Part shown: piece by piece, positions 1-7,862 of the stretch
How positions within the stretch are numbered: position 1 is the stretch's first letter
Layout of the letters: every line of letters begins with the position of its first letter
Assembly: GCA_902385025.1 (NCBI GenBank)
Contig: CABMDX010000266.1
Coordinates: 1-12,191 of the forward strand
Origin: an uncultured archaeon
Lineage (GTDB): Archaea > Halobacteriota > Methanosarcinia > Methanotrichales > Methanotrichaceae
DNA: 12,191 bases
Direction: 5' to 3'
The notes under the pieces: generated by a model
Told to the model about the DNA's origin: nothing
Seen by the model: the letters and a program-made list of their open reading frames with translations, nothing else
Databases searched by the model: none
Translations under genes and position numbers: made by a program

Positions 1-1187
1 AGGAACAGGAGGAGGTAGTCTCTTATATGCCTGGTTATAAGGAAATTGTTCCTGACATGCTCTCTGCCATTCGATCCAAGAGTTTTGGCGTATTCAGGGT
101 CTCTCAGAAGCTCCTTCAAGTAGTAATCCGTTCCATCCAGGGAATAGGTGAGAATTCCGGAGTACTTGTGATTAATCTGCAGGGGAATGCCACCGACCGC
201 CGATGCAATAACGGGCTTGGCCTTCCAAAGCGCTTCAGTAACTGTCAGGCCAAATCCTTCCCTCAAAGATTTTTGAAGCACGACTGTGGAGGCCCTTTGA
301 AGGGCATTAATCTCTATATCGCTGGAAGGCGGAAGGAAGATCACGTGTATATCCGGGTCGCTTTCCGCTGCAGATTTTACAGACTTTAAAACCTGAAGCC
401 CCTCAGGATCATCTATAGCCCCGCCTCCGGCTAGAACGAGCTGGCAGTCGATATGCTTTTTGACCCGCTTATAAACTTTCACCACTCCTGCAGGGTCTTT
501 AAGTTTATCAAAACGGGAGATTTGAGTCACTATGGGTCTACCCATATCGATGTCGAAACCCTCGACTATGGAGCTTATTTTTGACTCCGGGAGTTCTTTA
601 TTCTTATCGCTCAAGGGATCTATGGATGGCGGTATTAGAAATTTCTTAATGCGAATGTCAGGTCGAGCGAATCTGGGTTAAGAGAAGACGGAAGAATTAT
701 ATTTGTCTATATAAGGCTTTAGACGGTCCATGGCCGTCTCCTGAGGCTCAGTGATGTCGATATGACACCTCCAGATCCACCGGTTACCTATCTCCTTTTT
801 TTTCTCCACGAGAGCGATAGGCTGCGGATCGTGGACCATTATTATGTCCGATGTGAGATCCATATCATCTGCGTTCTGGCGGTTGATCTCCAGGAAATAA
901 TTCCAATCCTCCTCAGTGATATCCAGGTTTACCCCATGCATGGCGTTGTGAAGGTCCTTGGTAATTCTGAAGAACCTCTCATTTCCTTTGATAACATCCC
1001 ATCTGACATCCACACCCAGCTCTTTAAGAAGAGGGATCATCCTGGTGAGGATCTCTGCCACTCCGCCACCGACAGCCGTGGAATTGATGTTAGTAATCGA
1101 TTTTCCCTTCAGCTTCTCCGAGAGCAGGTACAGTTCGTCAATAACATCCTGTCCCACGATGGAAGCGTAATCATTGAGAGTCGGCAT
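1..1187 (-). pseudogene. treT: TreT-like trehalose synthase (GT4 glycosyltransferase), partial, with in-frame TAA
   Basis: Retaining GT-B glycosyltransferase that in characterised archaea joins an NDP-glucose to glucose, making trehalose in the cytoplasm. The first 169 codons (1187-681) carry the family's N-terminal half: YASIVGQDVIDEL, then NSTAVGGGVAEIL, VIKGNERFF, HDPQPIAL and WIWRCHID. TAA follows at 680-678. The identical frame then stays open from 677 to the window edge (225 codons) and encodes the C-terminal half: IPPSIDPLSDKN, VTQISRFDKLKDP, LAGGGAIDDPEG and the donor-site E-x7-E motif in LREGFGLTVTEALW. Length to the edge is about 395 codons, so roughly the last 15 of a family-typical 410 are cut off. 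GGTG precedes the ATG, and the start overlaps the upstream DUF5752 gene by 17 bases. No ATG, GTG or TTG occurs between the TAA and the conserved PPSIDP motif, so a restart product would lack it. The stop is seen directly; loss of function is inference. Sucrose- or mannosyl-transfer specificity cannot be excluded. Confidence 0.85.
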
Positions 1188-1872
1188 ATTTTTTCACCAA
1201 TTGGATGAGTTTCAATCTCAGCCCCACCAGGCTTATGTTATAGGGGTTTAAGAGGCGGGCTCTTTCAGCAAGCTCCTCCTCTCCTATGCTCATAAACCAG
1301 GCTGAAAAGTCGTTATCATGCCTCTTCAACCTCATGGGCGCCTCGAACATATGGAAATAAAGGGAGTGGATGCTTATTTTGCTGAGGATTTCTACGAACT
1401 CTGTGAGATTATTGGCGGCATAGGCGGTGGGCATAACGAAGATTTTGCAGCTCATAAAGTCAAACTCCTGGCCCATGGGACAGTCTGCCAGGTATTCGCC
1501 TCTTGAAATGTAGCCATCCAATATTCTTATCAGCTCCGCCCTGAGATCCTCGAGATTAACAAAGCTCACGGTATCGACGTCCAGAAAGGCCTCTCCCAGG
1601 GATTCAAGGTGAATGGAGTCCTTCAGCCAGAGGGCGAAATCATTGGGCGGTTCAGGCGAGAGGTACTGATGCTGCAGTATGAACCTATGGGTATGGTAAT
1701 ATATGGAAGCGGCAGGCACATTCCTTATATTATCCAGCAACTCGACGGGATTTTTTGCCTTCAATCCCAGCAGCTCTACCAGGTTATGTTGCATATAAAA
1801 GCGAAAGCTTTCAGCCATTCTCTCCTCGGCAGCTTCTCTCCGATAAAAGTTTTCCTCAATCTTTATGCCCAT
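1171..1872 (-). CDS. DUF5752 family protein, internally duplicated
   Basis: A 233-residue soluble protein of unknown function that I recognise as DUF5752-like from the signatures SIYYHTHRFI, QHQYLSPEPPNDFALWL and DVDTVSFVNLEDLRAEL. Two similar halves are visible. Residues about 22-122 run F-x-x-Y, a leucine-rich helix, SIYYHTHRF, NDFALWL and a final helix. Residues about 132-230 repeat the pattern with KIFVMPTAY, SLYFHMFEA, NDFSAWFM and a final helix. No signal peptide or membrane segment is seen. The ATG overlaps the end of the exported-protein gene by 10 bases, and its own 3' end overlaps the start of the TreT-like gene by 17 bases, so the three are probably translationally coupled. Such genes sit near sugar glycosyltransferases in other archaea as far as I recall, so an accessory or regulatory role for the glycosyltransferase is a reasonable inference, not shown here. 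Confidence 0.8.
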   Translation of the reverse strand: MGIKIEENFYRREAAEERMAESFRFYMQHNLVELLGLKAKNPVELLDNIRNVPAASIYYHTHRFILQHQYLSPEPPNDFALWLKDSIHLESLGEAFLDVDTVSFVNLEDLRAELIRILDGYISRGEYLADCPMGQEFDFMSCKIFVMPTAYAANNLTEFVEILSKISIHSLYFHMFEAPMRLKRHDNDFSAWFMSIGEEELAERARLLNPYNISLVGLRLKLIQLVKKYADSQ

Positions 1873-2624
1873 GCAGAAATGTCCATATTCACGCCTTTAA
1901 ACAGAATCGCTTTGGGCCTGGATATTTCTGATACAAATGGTACCTTGACGATGAAACGCATCGACTCACCGGATGGGATCTTCCTCAAAGCATCACCTTT
2001 TTCTCCAGGATAAACCCAGCCGAACTGATCCACTAAGGCAAAATCAGATGCATTATAGCCGGATGTCTGGTTTCGGCTATTCGTGATGTTCACATCCAGG
2101 TTCCAGTTGCCCTGGCGCCACCTTATCCCGTTTGGTTCATAGTCTGCTCCATAGAACTCCAGAGTAGCATTCTGAACAACAATTTCCGGGCTTGTCCAGT
2201 TTATATAGAAGGGTTTTGAGTAAGAGGGAACGATTCTAAGACGGGATATAATGGCATCCTTAGGTACATCGAATAGGATCATATCCCGGATAGATCCATC
2301 ATACGCAGTCTCGGTAGGAAACCCGTGAAAAGTGTCTCTGTAGGGCGCATTATTGCCGCTATAGGTGTTGTTGTCTTTGTCGATCATCTCTGCCTCATAC
2401 ACATCTGTATCGCTGGCTGAGATATCAACATATAATCCATCACCATATTCATATTTCATAATACCATAGATGGTTGTATTGACCTCTCCGTTACTGCCAT
2501 GCAGAGGAAACGCCAGAGCCGGCTGCAACAATAGTATCATAAATGCGAATAGTATTCCAGCCCCCATCAGGCCAAGCTCAGAATCAAATCCCCTCATAAT
2601 AGGAAGCATTAAAGCCAATTTCAT
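1863..2624 (-). CDS. exported, sequon-rich protein of unknown function
   Basis: A 253-residue protein that I do not recognise with certainty. Residues 20-38 form a hydrophobic helix ending ALAFP, which reads as a signal peptide or membrane anchor after an unusually long N-terminal stretch. Another in-frame ATG at codon 20 (MGAGILF) would give a conventional signal peptide. The remainder is hydrophilic and beta-rich, with seven N-x-S/T sequons (NTT, NNT, NWT, NAT, NIT, NQT, NAS), as expected for an archaeal surface glycoprotein. The last third (about 170-250: LDVNITNSRNQTSGY, FALVDQFGWVYPG, FIVKVPF) resembles a DUF4352/telokin-like immunoglobulin fold; that match is tentative. It is the first gene of the unit leading to DUF5752 and the TreT-like gene. 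A TATA-like element (complement of 2664-2671) lies about 40 bases upstream and no clear Shine-Dalgarno is seen. Confidence 0.7.
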   Translation of the reverse strand: MKLALMLPIMRGFDSELGLMGAGILFAFMILLLQPALAFPLHGSNGEVNTTIYGIMKYEYGDGLYVDISASDTDVYEAEMIDKDNNTYSGNNAPYRDTFHGFPTETAYDGSIRDMILFDVPKDAIISRLRIVPSYSKPFYINWTSPEIVVQNATLEFYGADYEPNGIRWRQGNWNLDVNITNSRNQTSGYNASDFALVDQFGWVYPGEKGDALRKIPSGESMRFIVKVPFVSEISRPKAILFKGVNMDISAWA

Positions 2625-2663
2625 AAAAATGTTACGCTAATATGCATTTTAGTAGACCGATGG

Positions 2664-2671
2664 TTTAAATA
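2664..2671. promoter_or_regulatory. TATA box TTTAAATA in a divergent promoter region
   Basis: TTTAAATA matches the archaeal TATA consensus on the plus strand, with a predicted start near 2692-2697 and a leader of about 60 bases for the CLC gene. Its complement TATTTAAA could serve the minus-strand unit, with a predicted start near 2640 and a leader of about 15 bases. It is the only strong TATA candidate in the 133-base gap 2625-2757. Shared use is inference. Confidence 0.5.
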
Positions 2672-2757
2672 AGTGTCAATGATCTGCAATTTTAGATCAG
2701 ATTCAGTATTAGGCCAGGAACTCCATGGTAAGGACATGAGGAACGACGGATGCAACT

Positions 2758-4512
2758 ATGAGATCTGAAGTCGAAAATCTCTGTAATATTGCACGCGCAG
2801 GCTATGCCAGAAGATGGGTTACTTTAAGCATCCTGATAGGAATTGCCGCAGGGCTTGGTTCTATAATCTTCTATTGGTCTTTGACCAATGCAACTCAGCT
2901 CCTCCTGGGGCTGGGTGCAGGCTATGTTCCGCCCACATCCACCGGAGAGGGCGCGACTATATTTACAGGCGCCACAAGGCCTTGGGTCCTTCCAATTCTA
3001 ACCGCCGCAGGTGGACTGCTGAGCGGGCTCATAGTCTTCCGCTTTGCTCCAGAAGCCGAGGGGCACGGAACCGATGCTGCGATAAATGCATTCCATAATA
3101 AGGGAGGTTTCATTCGCCGCAGGGTACCTGTGGTCAAAGCCATAGCATCTGCCATTACCATAGGGTCCGGCGGCAGTGCCGGCAGAGAGGGACCGACCGC
3201 TCAGATAGCGGCGGGAATTGCTTCTATGCTCGCGGACCTGTTCCATCTGTCTGCATCAGACCGACGCATTGCCGTGGCCGCAGGCATCGGCGCTGGCATA
3301 GGCTCCATCTTCAAAGCTCCTCTGGGCGGTGCCATTCTAAGCATGGAGGTTCTCTACCGTCGTGATTTCGAATACGAAGCTCTCCTGCCGTCCTTTATAG
3401 CTTCTGCTGTGGGCTATTGCATCTTTGCTTTATGGAGCGGGTGGGCACCGGTATTTGGCAGCGGCACCGTCCAGCCATTCAGCCGGGCTTCGGAGCTTGT
3501 TTCTTATGCCATCCTCGGCATTGTCTGCGGCCTCGTGGGCATAGCATACGGACGTACCTTCTACTGGCTTCGAGATCTATTCAAGAGCGCCAAAATTCCC
3601 AATTGGATTAAACCTGCCATAGGAGGGCTCATGGTTGGTTTAATTGGAGTCTTTCTGCCGCAAGTCCTGGGCACAGGCTACGGATGGCTTCAGTTCGCCA
3701 TCAATGGCGATTCAATAGCATTGCCCGTGACGGTTATGCTGGCGGTGGTGGTCTTGAAGATTCTGACCACCGGGCTGACCATAGGGTCAGGGGGCAGCGG
3801 CGGTGTTTTCGCTCCAGGATTGGTGATAGGCGGAATGACGGGCGGCGTCTTATGGAATGTTCTTCATAGCTATCCAGCCATCATTCCCAGTTCTCCTTCA
3901 GCCTTTGTCATAGTAGGCATGATGGCCCTTTTTGGAGGTATAGCCAAGGTCCCTCTCGCGGTAATTCTCATGGTCAGCGAGATGACCATGGATTATACAC
4001 TCCTGATCCCCAGCATGCTCTCCTGCTCCATAGCCTATTTCGTCACAGGAGATAATTACATCTATGAGAAGCAAGTGGGTGTGAGGGCAGAGTCGCCCGC
4101 TCATAGACATGAGTATTCCGTTATGCTCCTAAAGGCGCTTGAAGTCAGAGAGGCCATGATAGAACATCTGCCAACCATCAGTTCCCAATCTACAATGAAC
4201 GAAGCAGCCAATCTGCTGGGAAAATATGAGGCTCATATCGTGCCAGTTGTGGATAGCGGCAAGTTAGTGGGAGTGGTAGCCGATCTGGATGCAGTGAGAT
4301 GCATTTGCCAGGATCGGCCTGAGGCATTGGTGAAGGATATAATGAGTTCCAGGCTGGTCGTGACCTTTCCCGATGAATCATTATTTGATGCAATGAATAA
4401 GATGATCGTAAATCACATCAGCCAGCTTCCGGTTGTGGAAAGAAACAACCCTGATCAGCTCATTGGCCTATTGGCTTTGGATGATGTGAGCAGGATCCAG
4501 TGCAAAGAATAG
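2758..4512 (+). CDS. CLC family chloride channel/transporter with C-terminal CBS pair
   Basis: A 584-residue integral membrane protein that moves chloride as a homodimer with one pore per subunit. Residues about 20-430 carry the CLC helices. The selectivity/gate motif GSGGSAGREGP is at 136-146, with the gating glutamate at Glu144. Next come the helix-H segment KAPLGGAILSMEVL (186-199) and the second anion-binding motif GSGGSGGVFAP (343-353). A possible pore tyrosine is Tyr436 in YIYEKQV. By eye alignment with E. coli ClC, the position of the internal proton gate Glu203 is Val198 here, as in animal ClC channels, which favours a passive channel over a proton antiporter. Residues about 462-515 and 525-580 form two CBS domains that may bind adenine nucleotides and regulate gating. 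The ATG at 2758 is the first in frame after a TGA at 2737; GAGGAAC lies 13 bases before it, which is rather far. Divergent from the trehalose unit and convergent with purF. Confidence 0.93.
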   Translation: MRSEVENLCNIARAGYARRWVTLSILIGIAAGLGSIIFYWSLTNATQLLLGLGAGYVPPTSTGEGATIFTGATRPWVLPILTAAGGLLSGLIVFRFAPEAEGHGTDAAINAFHNKGGFIRRRVPVVKAIASAITIGSGGSAGREGPTAQIAAGIASMLADLFHLSASDRRIAVAAGIGAGIGSIFKAPLGGAILSMEVLYRRDFEYEALLPSFIASAVGYCIFALWSGWAPVFGSGTVQPFSRASELVSYAILGIVCGLVGIAYGRTFYWLRDLFKSAKIPNWIKPAIGGLMVGLIGVFLPQVLGTGYGWLQFAINGDSIALPVTVMLAVVVLKILTTGLTIGSGGSGGVFAPGLVIGGMTGGVLWNVLHSYPAIIPSSPSAFVIVGMMALFGGIAKVPLAVILMVSEMTMDYTLLIPSMLSCSIAYFVTGDNYIYEKQVGVRAESPAHRHEYSVMLLKALEVREAMIEHLPTISSQSTMNEAANLLGKYEAHIVPVVDSGKLVGVVADLDAVRCICQDRPEALVKDIMSSRLVVTFPDESLFDAMNKMIVNHISQLPVVERNNPDQLIGLLALDDVSRIQCKE

Positions 4513-4554
4513 CCCCAGCTCGGGTCTGCAATAAGCTTTGGGTCTAATGGCCGT

Positions 4555-5973
4555 TCAATCCAATAATCCAAGATACTCTGACAGCTTGGTCTGGGTAGCC
4601 ATGCACTTTTCGCCCGGTATTTCCACAGGATAGATTCCCGTGAGGCATCCCATGCAAAGGTTCTCCTTGGGTATGCCCACCGCCTCCACCAGCCCCTTGT
4701 GACTAACATATCCCAGGGAGTCGGCATTGATGACCGCCTCCACTCCTGCAACTGTCTTGTAGGCGGCAATCAGCTCCTCGCGGCTTGCCATATCGATGCC
4801 GAGATAGCAGGGCGCAAGGATGGGCGGGCTTCCTATGCGTACATGAACCTCCTTTGCACCGGCTTTGCGCACCATGTTCACTATCCTTCTGCTGGTTGTG
4901 CCGCGAACAATGGAGTCGTCCACCAGGACCAGCTTATGCCCCTCGATATTGGGCCGGATGGTATTCATCTTCAGGCGCACAGCCGTCTCCCGCATGCTCT
5001 GGTCAGGCATGATAAAGGTTCTGCCTATGTACCGGTTCTTCATCAGGCATTCCCGGTAGCTGATCCCGGAACGCTGATGGTAGCCCACCGCCAGGGTTAT
5101 GCCCGAATCGGGGATGGGTGTGACCGTGTCTGCATTTGCCGGATGCTCCTTGGCCAGATGCGCGCCAATGTTCACCCTGACATCGTAAATCAGGCGGCCG
5201 TCCATTATGCTATCAGGCCTGGCGAAGTAGATGTATTCAAAGACGCAATGAGCGGGACTTGGAAGACGTGCCAGTTGGGGGCACTAGATCTGGCCGTGCT
5301 TGATCACCACCAGCTCGCCTGGCATAACATCGCGGATTAGGCGGCCGTTTAAGGTGTCTATGGCCACACTTTCCGATGCCACCATCATGCCTGAATCCAG
5401 TTCGCCTATGCAAAGAGGCTTGATGCCCAGAGGATCGCGCACACCCAGGACGGTATCTCCCCATAAAAAGACCAGAGAATAAGAGCCCACAATCTTTCGC
5501 ATCAGCGCCCGAACCGCTTCCTGCAGATCATGACGCAGAAGCTCTTTAACAAAAAGGTGGGCTATGACCTCCGTATCAGAGGTAGAATAGAATATATCCC
5601 CTGCCTGCTCCAGTTGCTCTCGAAGCTGGCAGGAGTTGACCAGATTACCATTATGTGCTACTGCAATAGCCCCGTCTTTATACTTGACGAGGAATGGCTG
5701 GGTATTCTCAATGCACGAGCGTCCGGTGGTAGGATATCTGACGTGGCCTATTCCAACAGTTCCGCGCAAAAGCGCAATCTGGGCATCATTGAAGGCCTCG
5801 GCGACAAGACCCATACCCCTGTGGGTACGAATGGCCTTGCCATCGTGAACGGAGATGCCCGCGGCCTCCTGCCCCCGATGCTGCAATGCGTATAGGGCGT
5901 AATAAATGGATTTGGCAACGCTCTTGCCCGTCTCATTGAAGGATATCCCGACAACGCCGCAGGCATCGTGCAA
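4555..5973 (-). pseudogene. purF: amidophosphoribosyltransferase PurF, interrupted by in-frame TAG at codon 230
   Basis: First committed enzyme of purine synthesis: PRPP plus glutamine gives 5-phosphoribosylamine. Codons 1-229 (5973-5287) are a complete class II glutaminase domain: the nucleophile Cys5 in MHDACGVVGI, then YALQHRGQEAAGIS, GIGHVRYPTTG, AVAHNGNLVN and STSDTEV. TAG occupies 5286-5284. The same frame then continues without a stop to TGA at 4557-4555 and encodes the phosphoribosyltransferase domain: [21 protein letters not shown], the PRPP loop [16 protein letters not shown], and likely Fe-S cysteines in APCYLG and LCMGCLTG. Full length is 472 codons, typical of the family. The only standard restart codon, ATG at 5205, would drop Cys243 (a cluster ligand in this family) and [11 protein letters not shown], so a natural two-piece enzyme looks unlikely. 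The start is TTG at 5973, six bases after TAGAGGT, which overlaps the rpl37e stop. Typed as disrupted because of the sequence as read; error or readthrough is possible. Confidence 0.88.
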
Positions 5974-5983
5974 CTTTAAACCT

Positions 5984-6154
5984 CTAGTAATCCGCCTTTC
6001 TCATCCACTTGTAGCTTCTGAGCTTCGAAGATATGCCAAAGCCGCATTTAACACATACTTTTCTCTTGAAATTAAACGATATACTGCCACAGCGTCTGCA
6101 CCTGATATGCGATCTCTTGTGGCGCCTACCCATTGAAGGAGTACCCTTGGTCAC
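5984..6154 (-). CDS. rpl37e: 50S ribosomal protein L37e
   Basis: A 56-residue zinc-ribbon protein of the large ribosomal subunit. The translation begins with a GTG codon and reads (V)[15 protein letters not shown], then CRRC (Cys19, Cys22), a basic stretch, CVKC (Cys34, Cys37), [13 protein letters not shown] and a basic tail ending in TAG. The four cysteines form the expected CxxC-CxxC zinc site, and TKGTPSMG is the family's N-terminal signature. GTG at 6154 is chosen because an in-frame TAA sits directly before it and GAGGTG (complement of 6161-6166) lies six bases upstream. That Shine-Dalgarno overlaps the lsm stop codon, so translation is probably coupled. The lsm, rpl37e, purF order is recurrent in archaea. 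Confidence 0.95.
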   Translation of the reverse strand: MTKGTPSMGRRHKRSHIRCRRCGSISFNFKRKVCVKCGFGISSKLRSYKWMRKADY

Positions 6155-6160
6155 TTAAAA

Positions 6161-6164
6161 CACC

Positions 6165-6166
<2 letters not shown>
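6161..6166 (-). promoter_or_regulatory. Shine-Dalgarno GAGGTG of rpl37e inside the lsm stop
   Basis: On the minus strand this reads GAGGTG, six bases before the GTG start of rpl37e, and its first bases belong to the TGA stop of lsm (6167-6165). It fixes the rpl37e start and suggests termination-reinitiation coupling. Confidence 0.7.
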
Positions 6167-6419
<253 letters not shown>

Positions 6420-6442
6420 TCAAAAACTGACTTGCTCGTTGC

Positions 6443-6451
6443 ATATTTAAA
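6443..6451. promoter_or_regulatory. near-symmetric TATA box between lsm and the PUA gene
   Basis: The plus strand reads ATATTTAAA and the minus strand TTTAAATAT. Measured on the plus strand, the ATG at 6475 lies about 28 bases from its centre, so the PUA-gene transcript is probably leaderless. On the minus strand the same box fits lsm with a leader of about 36 bases that carries a Shine-Dalgarno sequence. No second TATA candidate is evident in the gap 6384-6474. Confidence 0.55.
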
Positions 6452-6456
6452 CCTAT

Positions 6457-6468
6457 CGGGATATCCCG
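6457..6468. repeat. 12-base perfect palindrome CGGGATATCCCG
   Basis: A perfect inverted repeat with no loop, lying between the TATA box and the ATG of the PUA gene, over the expected initiation zone. Position and symmetry suit a dimeric repressor site. As only one copy is seen in this window, a chance palindrome cannot be excluded. Confidence 0.35.
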
Positions 6469-6474
6469 GAGACC

Positions 6475-6957
6475 ATGAAGATAAAATCCAGGCACCACCT
6501 CAAAGGGAGCGATGCCAGGAAGGTAATCGCTAAGCTTGAATCGTTTCTTTGCGATCCGTCCCTTCTGCGTAAGGCATCACTGGAGATGGCGGTCAGCGAT
6601 GAGGGTGTTGATCTCATCTTCGTGAACGGCCGTCCTTTGATCATGATCATTGAGGAGCAGCCATTCTTCACTGTGCTGGGAGCCATAGAACTTGCGCCTA
6701 AGAAGAGGCTAGTGGTTGTAGATGCAGGAGCAGTGCGATTTGTAGTAAACGGAGCGGACATCATGAACCCCGGGATCGTATCCGCAGATCCGGAAATAGC
6801 TGCCGGTGACCTGGTAGTAGTGGTGGAAGAAAGGCATAAGAAGCCTCTGGCCATAGGCCGGGCACTGATACCGGGGACGGAGATGAGAGGAGAGGGGAAA
6901 GCGGTAAAGTCGATTCACCATGTAGGTGATCTGATATGGAAAGGGCTGGAGGGATAG
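6475..6957 (+). CDS. PUA domain RNA-binding protein (DUF1947/MCT-1-like)
   Basis: A 160-residue protein with an N-terminal alpha/beta domain (about 1-75: KIKSRHHLKGSDARKVI, then DLIFVNGRPLIM) and a C-terminal PUA domain (about 78-157). The PUA part shows the standard strand pattern: LVVVDAGAVRFVVNGADIMNPGI, AGDLVVVVEE and PLAIGRALI. This architecture matches the archaeal COG2016 group related to eukaryotic MCT-1/Tma20, which act at the ribosome in initiation and recycling; a role in translation here is inferred by family. It is divergent from lsm and probably leaderless. The next gene starts two bases after its TAG, so they are cotranscribed. It could also be a stand-alone tRNA or rRNA modification accessory protein. 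Confidence 0.85.
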   Translation: MKIKSRHHLKGSDARKVIAKLESFLCDPSLLRKASLEMAVSDEGVDLIFVNGRPLIMIIEEQPFFTVLGAIELAPKKRLVVVDAGAVRFVVNGADIMNPGIVSADPEIAAGDLVVVVEERHKKPLAIGRALIPGTEMRGEGKAVKSIHHVGDLIWKGLEG

Positions 6958-6959
6958 AA

Positions 6960-7862
6960 ATGGAGGAGATTGGCGAATTAATCGGCAAGGGATTTGTCAC
7001 CTGGAAGGACAATCTAATTCTCTGCCTTCCCTTTCTGCTGAGCTTCATCGTGTCGATGCTTGTGTTCATCCCCTTCCTGGCCGCCTTTGCAGTGGGTTTG
7101 GCGCCACTGGCAAGCCTGAATGCCACGAGCCTTAATGCCGCTTCGGCCAATGATATTCAGGACATGGTCTCCCGGATGGATGAAGCGATCAGCAGCATGG
7201 GAATGCAGCAGATCGCCCTGGCAATGCTGCTCTTTCTGGCGATGATGCTGCTCTTGTCCCTGGTCAGTGCCTTCTTCACGGCTGGAGCCATCGGCATGGC
7301 CAGGCAGGCTCTGGAGACGAGAAAATCTGATGCTTCATCCATGTGGGCGGCGGGCAAAAAGCATTTTTTAAACCTGTTCTTCGCCACGATCTTGATGGGG
7401 CTCATGACCCTGGCAGGCCTTGTCCTTCTTCTTCCGGGCGCATTTTTGCTCCCCAGAACCCTGCCGCCTGAGGCCGGGGCTTTGGGCCCCCTCCTTGCGG
7501 GCATTATTCTGTTCATCCTCTATGCTCTGACCCTCTCACTGATGCTGGCTTTGGCGCCCTATGCCCTGGTGCTGGAAAACCTTGGAGCGGTCTCAGCCAT
7601 TCGCGCCAGCCTGGATTTCTTCAGATACAACAAATTCGATGTGCTGGTTTTGTGGCTGGTGGTGCTTGCACTCTCCCTGGGGTTGCAGATGATCAGCACA
7701 ACCTTCTCTGCGAGTGGTGGGGGAGCGTATCCATCCTTATCCCTGGTCACGGGGTTGGTGAGCATGCTTGTGCTCTCCCCGCTTTCCAATCTATGGTGGA
7801 CAAGGCTTTATATGAATAGAAAGGGGATTCTATTGGTTGATGAGGTGAAGGACCCTTGGTAA
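6960..7862 (+). CDS. six-helix membrane protein (DUF7847/GPDPase membrane-domain-like)
   Basis: A 300-residue polytopic membrane protein with about six hydrophobic segments, near residues 20-47, 84-108, 137-164, 173-203, 226-245 and 260-280. The extra-membrane loop at 50-80 is polar, with an NAT sequon. The segment ALAPYALVLENLGAVSAIRASLDFFRYNKF is characteristic of archaeal membrane proteins related to the glycerophosphodiesterase membrane domain (DUF7847-like). No catalytic motif is visible and its function is unknown. ATG at 6960 is chosen over the in-frame codon at 6936 because GGAGGG (6948-6953) lies six bases before it and it follows the PUA-gene stop by two bases. It overlaps the next gene by seven bases. 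Confidence 0.78.
   Translation: MEEIGELIGKGFVTWKDNLILCLPFLLSFIVSMLVFIPFLAAFAVGLAPLASLNATSLNAASANDIQDMVSRMDEAISSMGMQQIALAMLLFLAMMLLLSLVSAFFTAGAIGMARQALETRKSDASSMWAAGKKHFLNLFFATILMGLMTLAGLVLLLPGAFLLPRTLPPEAGALGPLLAGIILFILYALTLSLMLALAPYALVLENLGAVSAIRASLDFFRYNKFDVLVLWLVVLALSLGLQMISTTFSASGGGAYPSLSLVTGLVSMLVLSPLSNLWWTRLYMNRKGILLVDEVKDPW

Noticed and set aside
27..389. Plus-strand open frame of 120 codons
   Set aside because: It lies opposite the C-terminal half of the TreT-like gene, which has conserved GT4 motifs; no Shine-Dalgarno or family resemblance.
762..1208. Plus-strand open frame of 148 codons
   Set aside because: Antisense shadow of the N-terminal half of the TreT-like gene.
4513..4554. 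Possible terminator between convergent CLC and purF genes
   Set aside because: The 42-base gap contains no T-tract on either strand and no clear hairpin.
5284..5286. Pyrrolysine at the purF TAG
   Set aside because: No downstream Pyl-type element is evident, the site is a linker with no reason for a special residue, TAG is a normal terminator for four other genes here, and the other two interruptions are TAA.
4699..5340. Plus-strand open frame of 213 codons
   Set aside because: It is antisense to purF, has no recognisable motif and a composition typical of a shadow frame. The minus strand encodes clear PurF domains.
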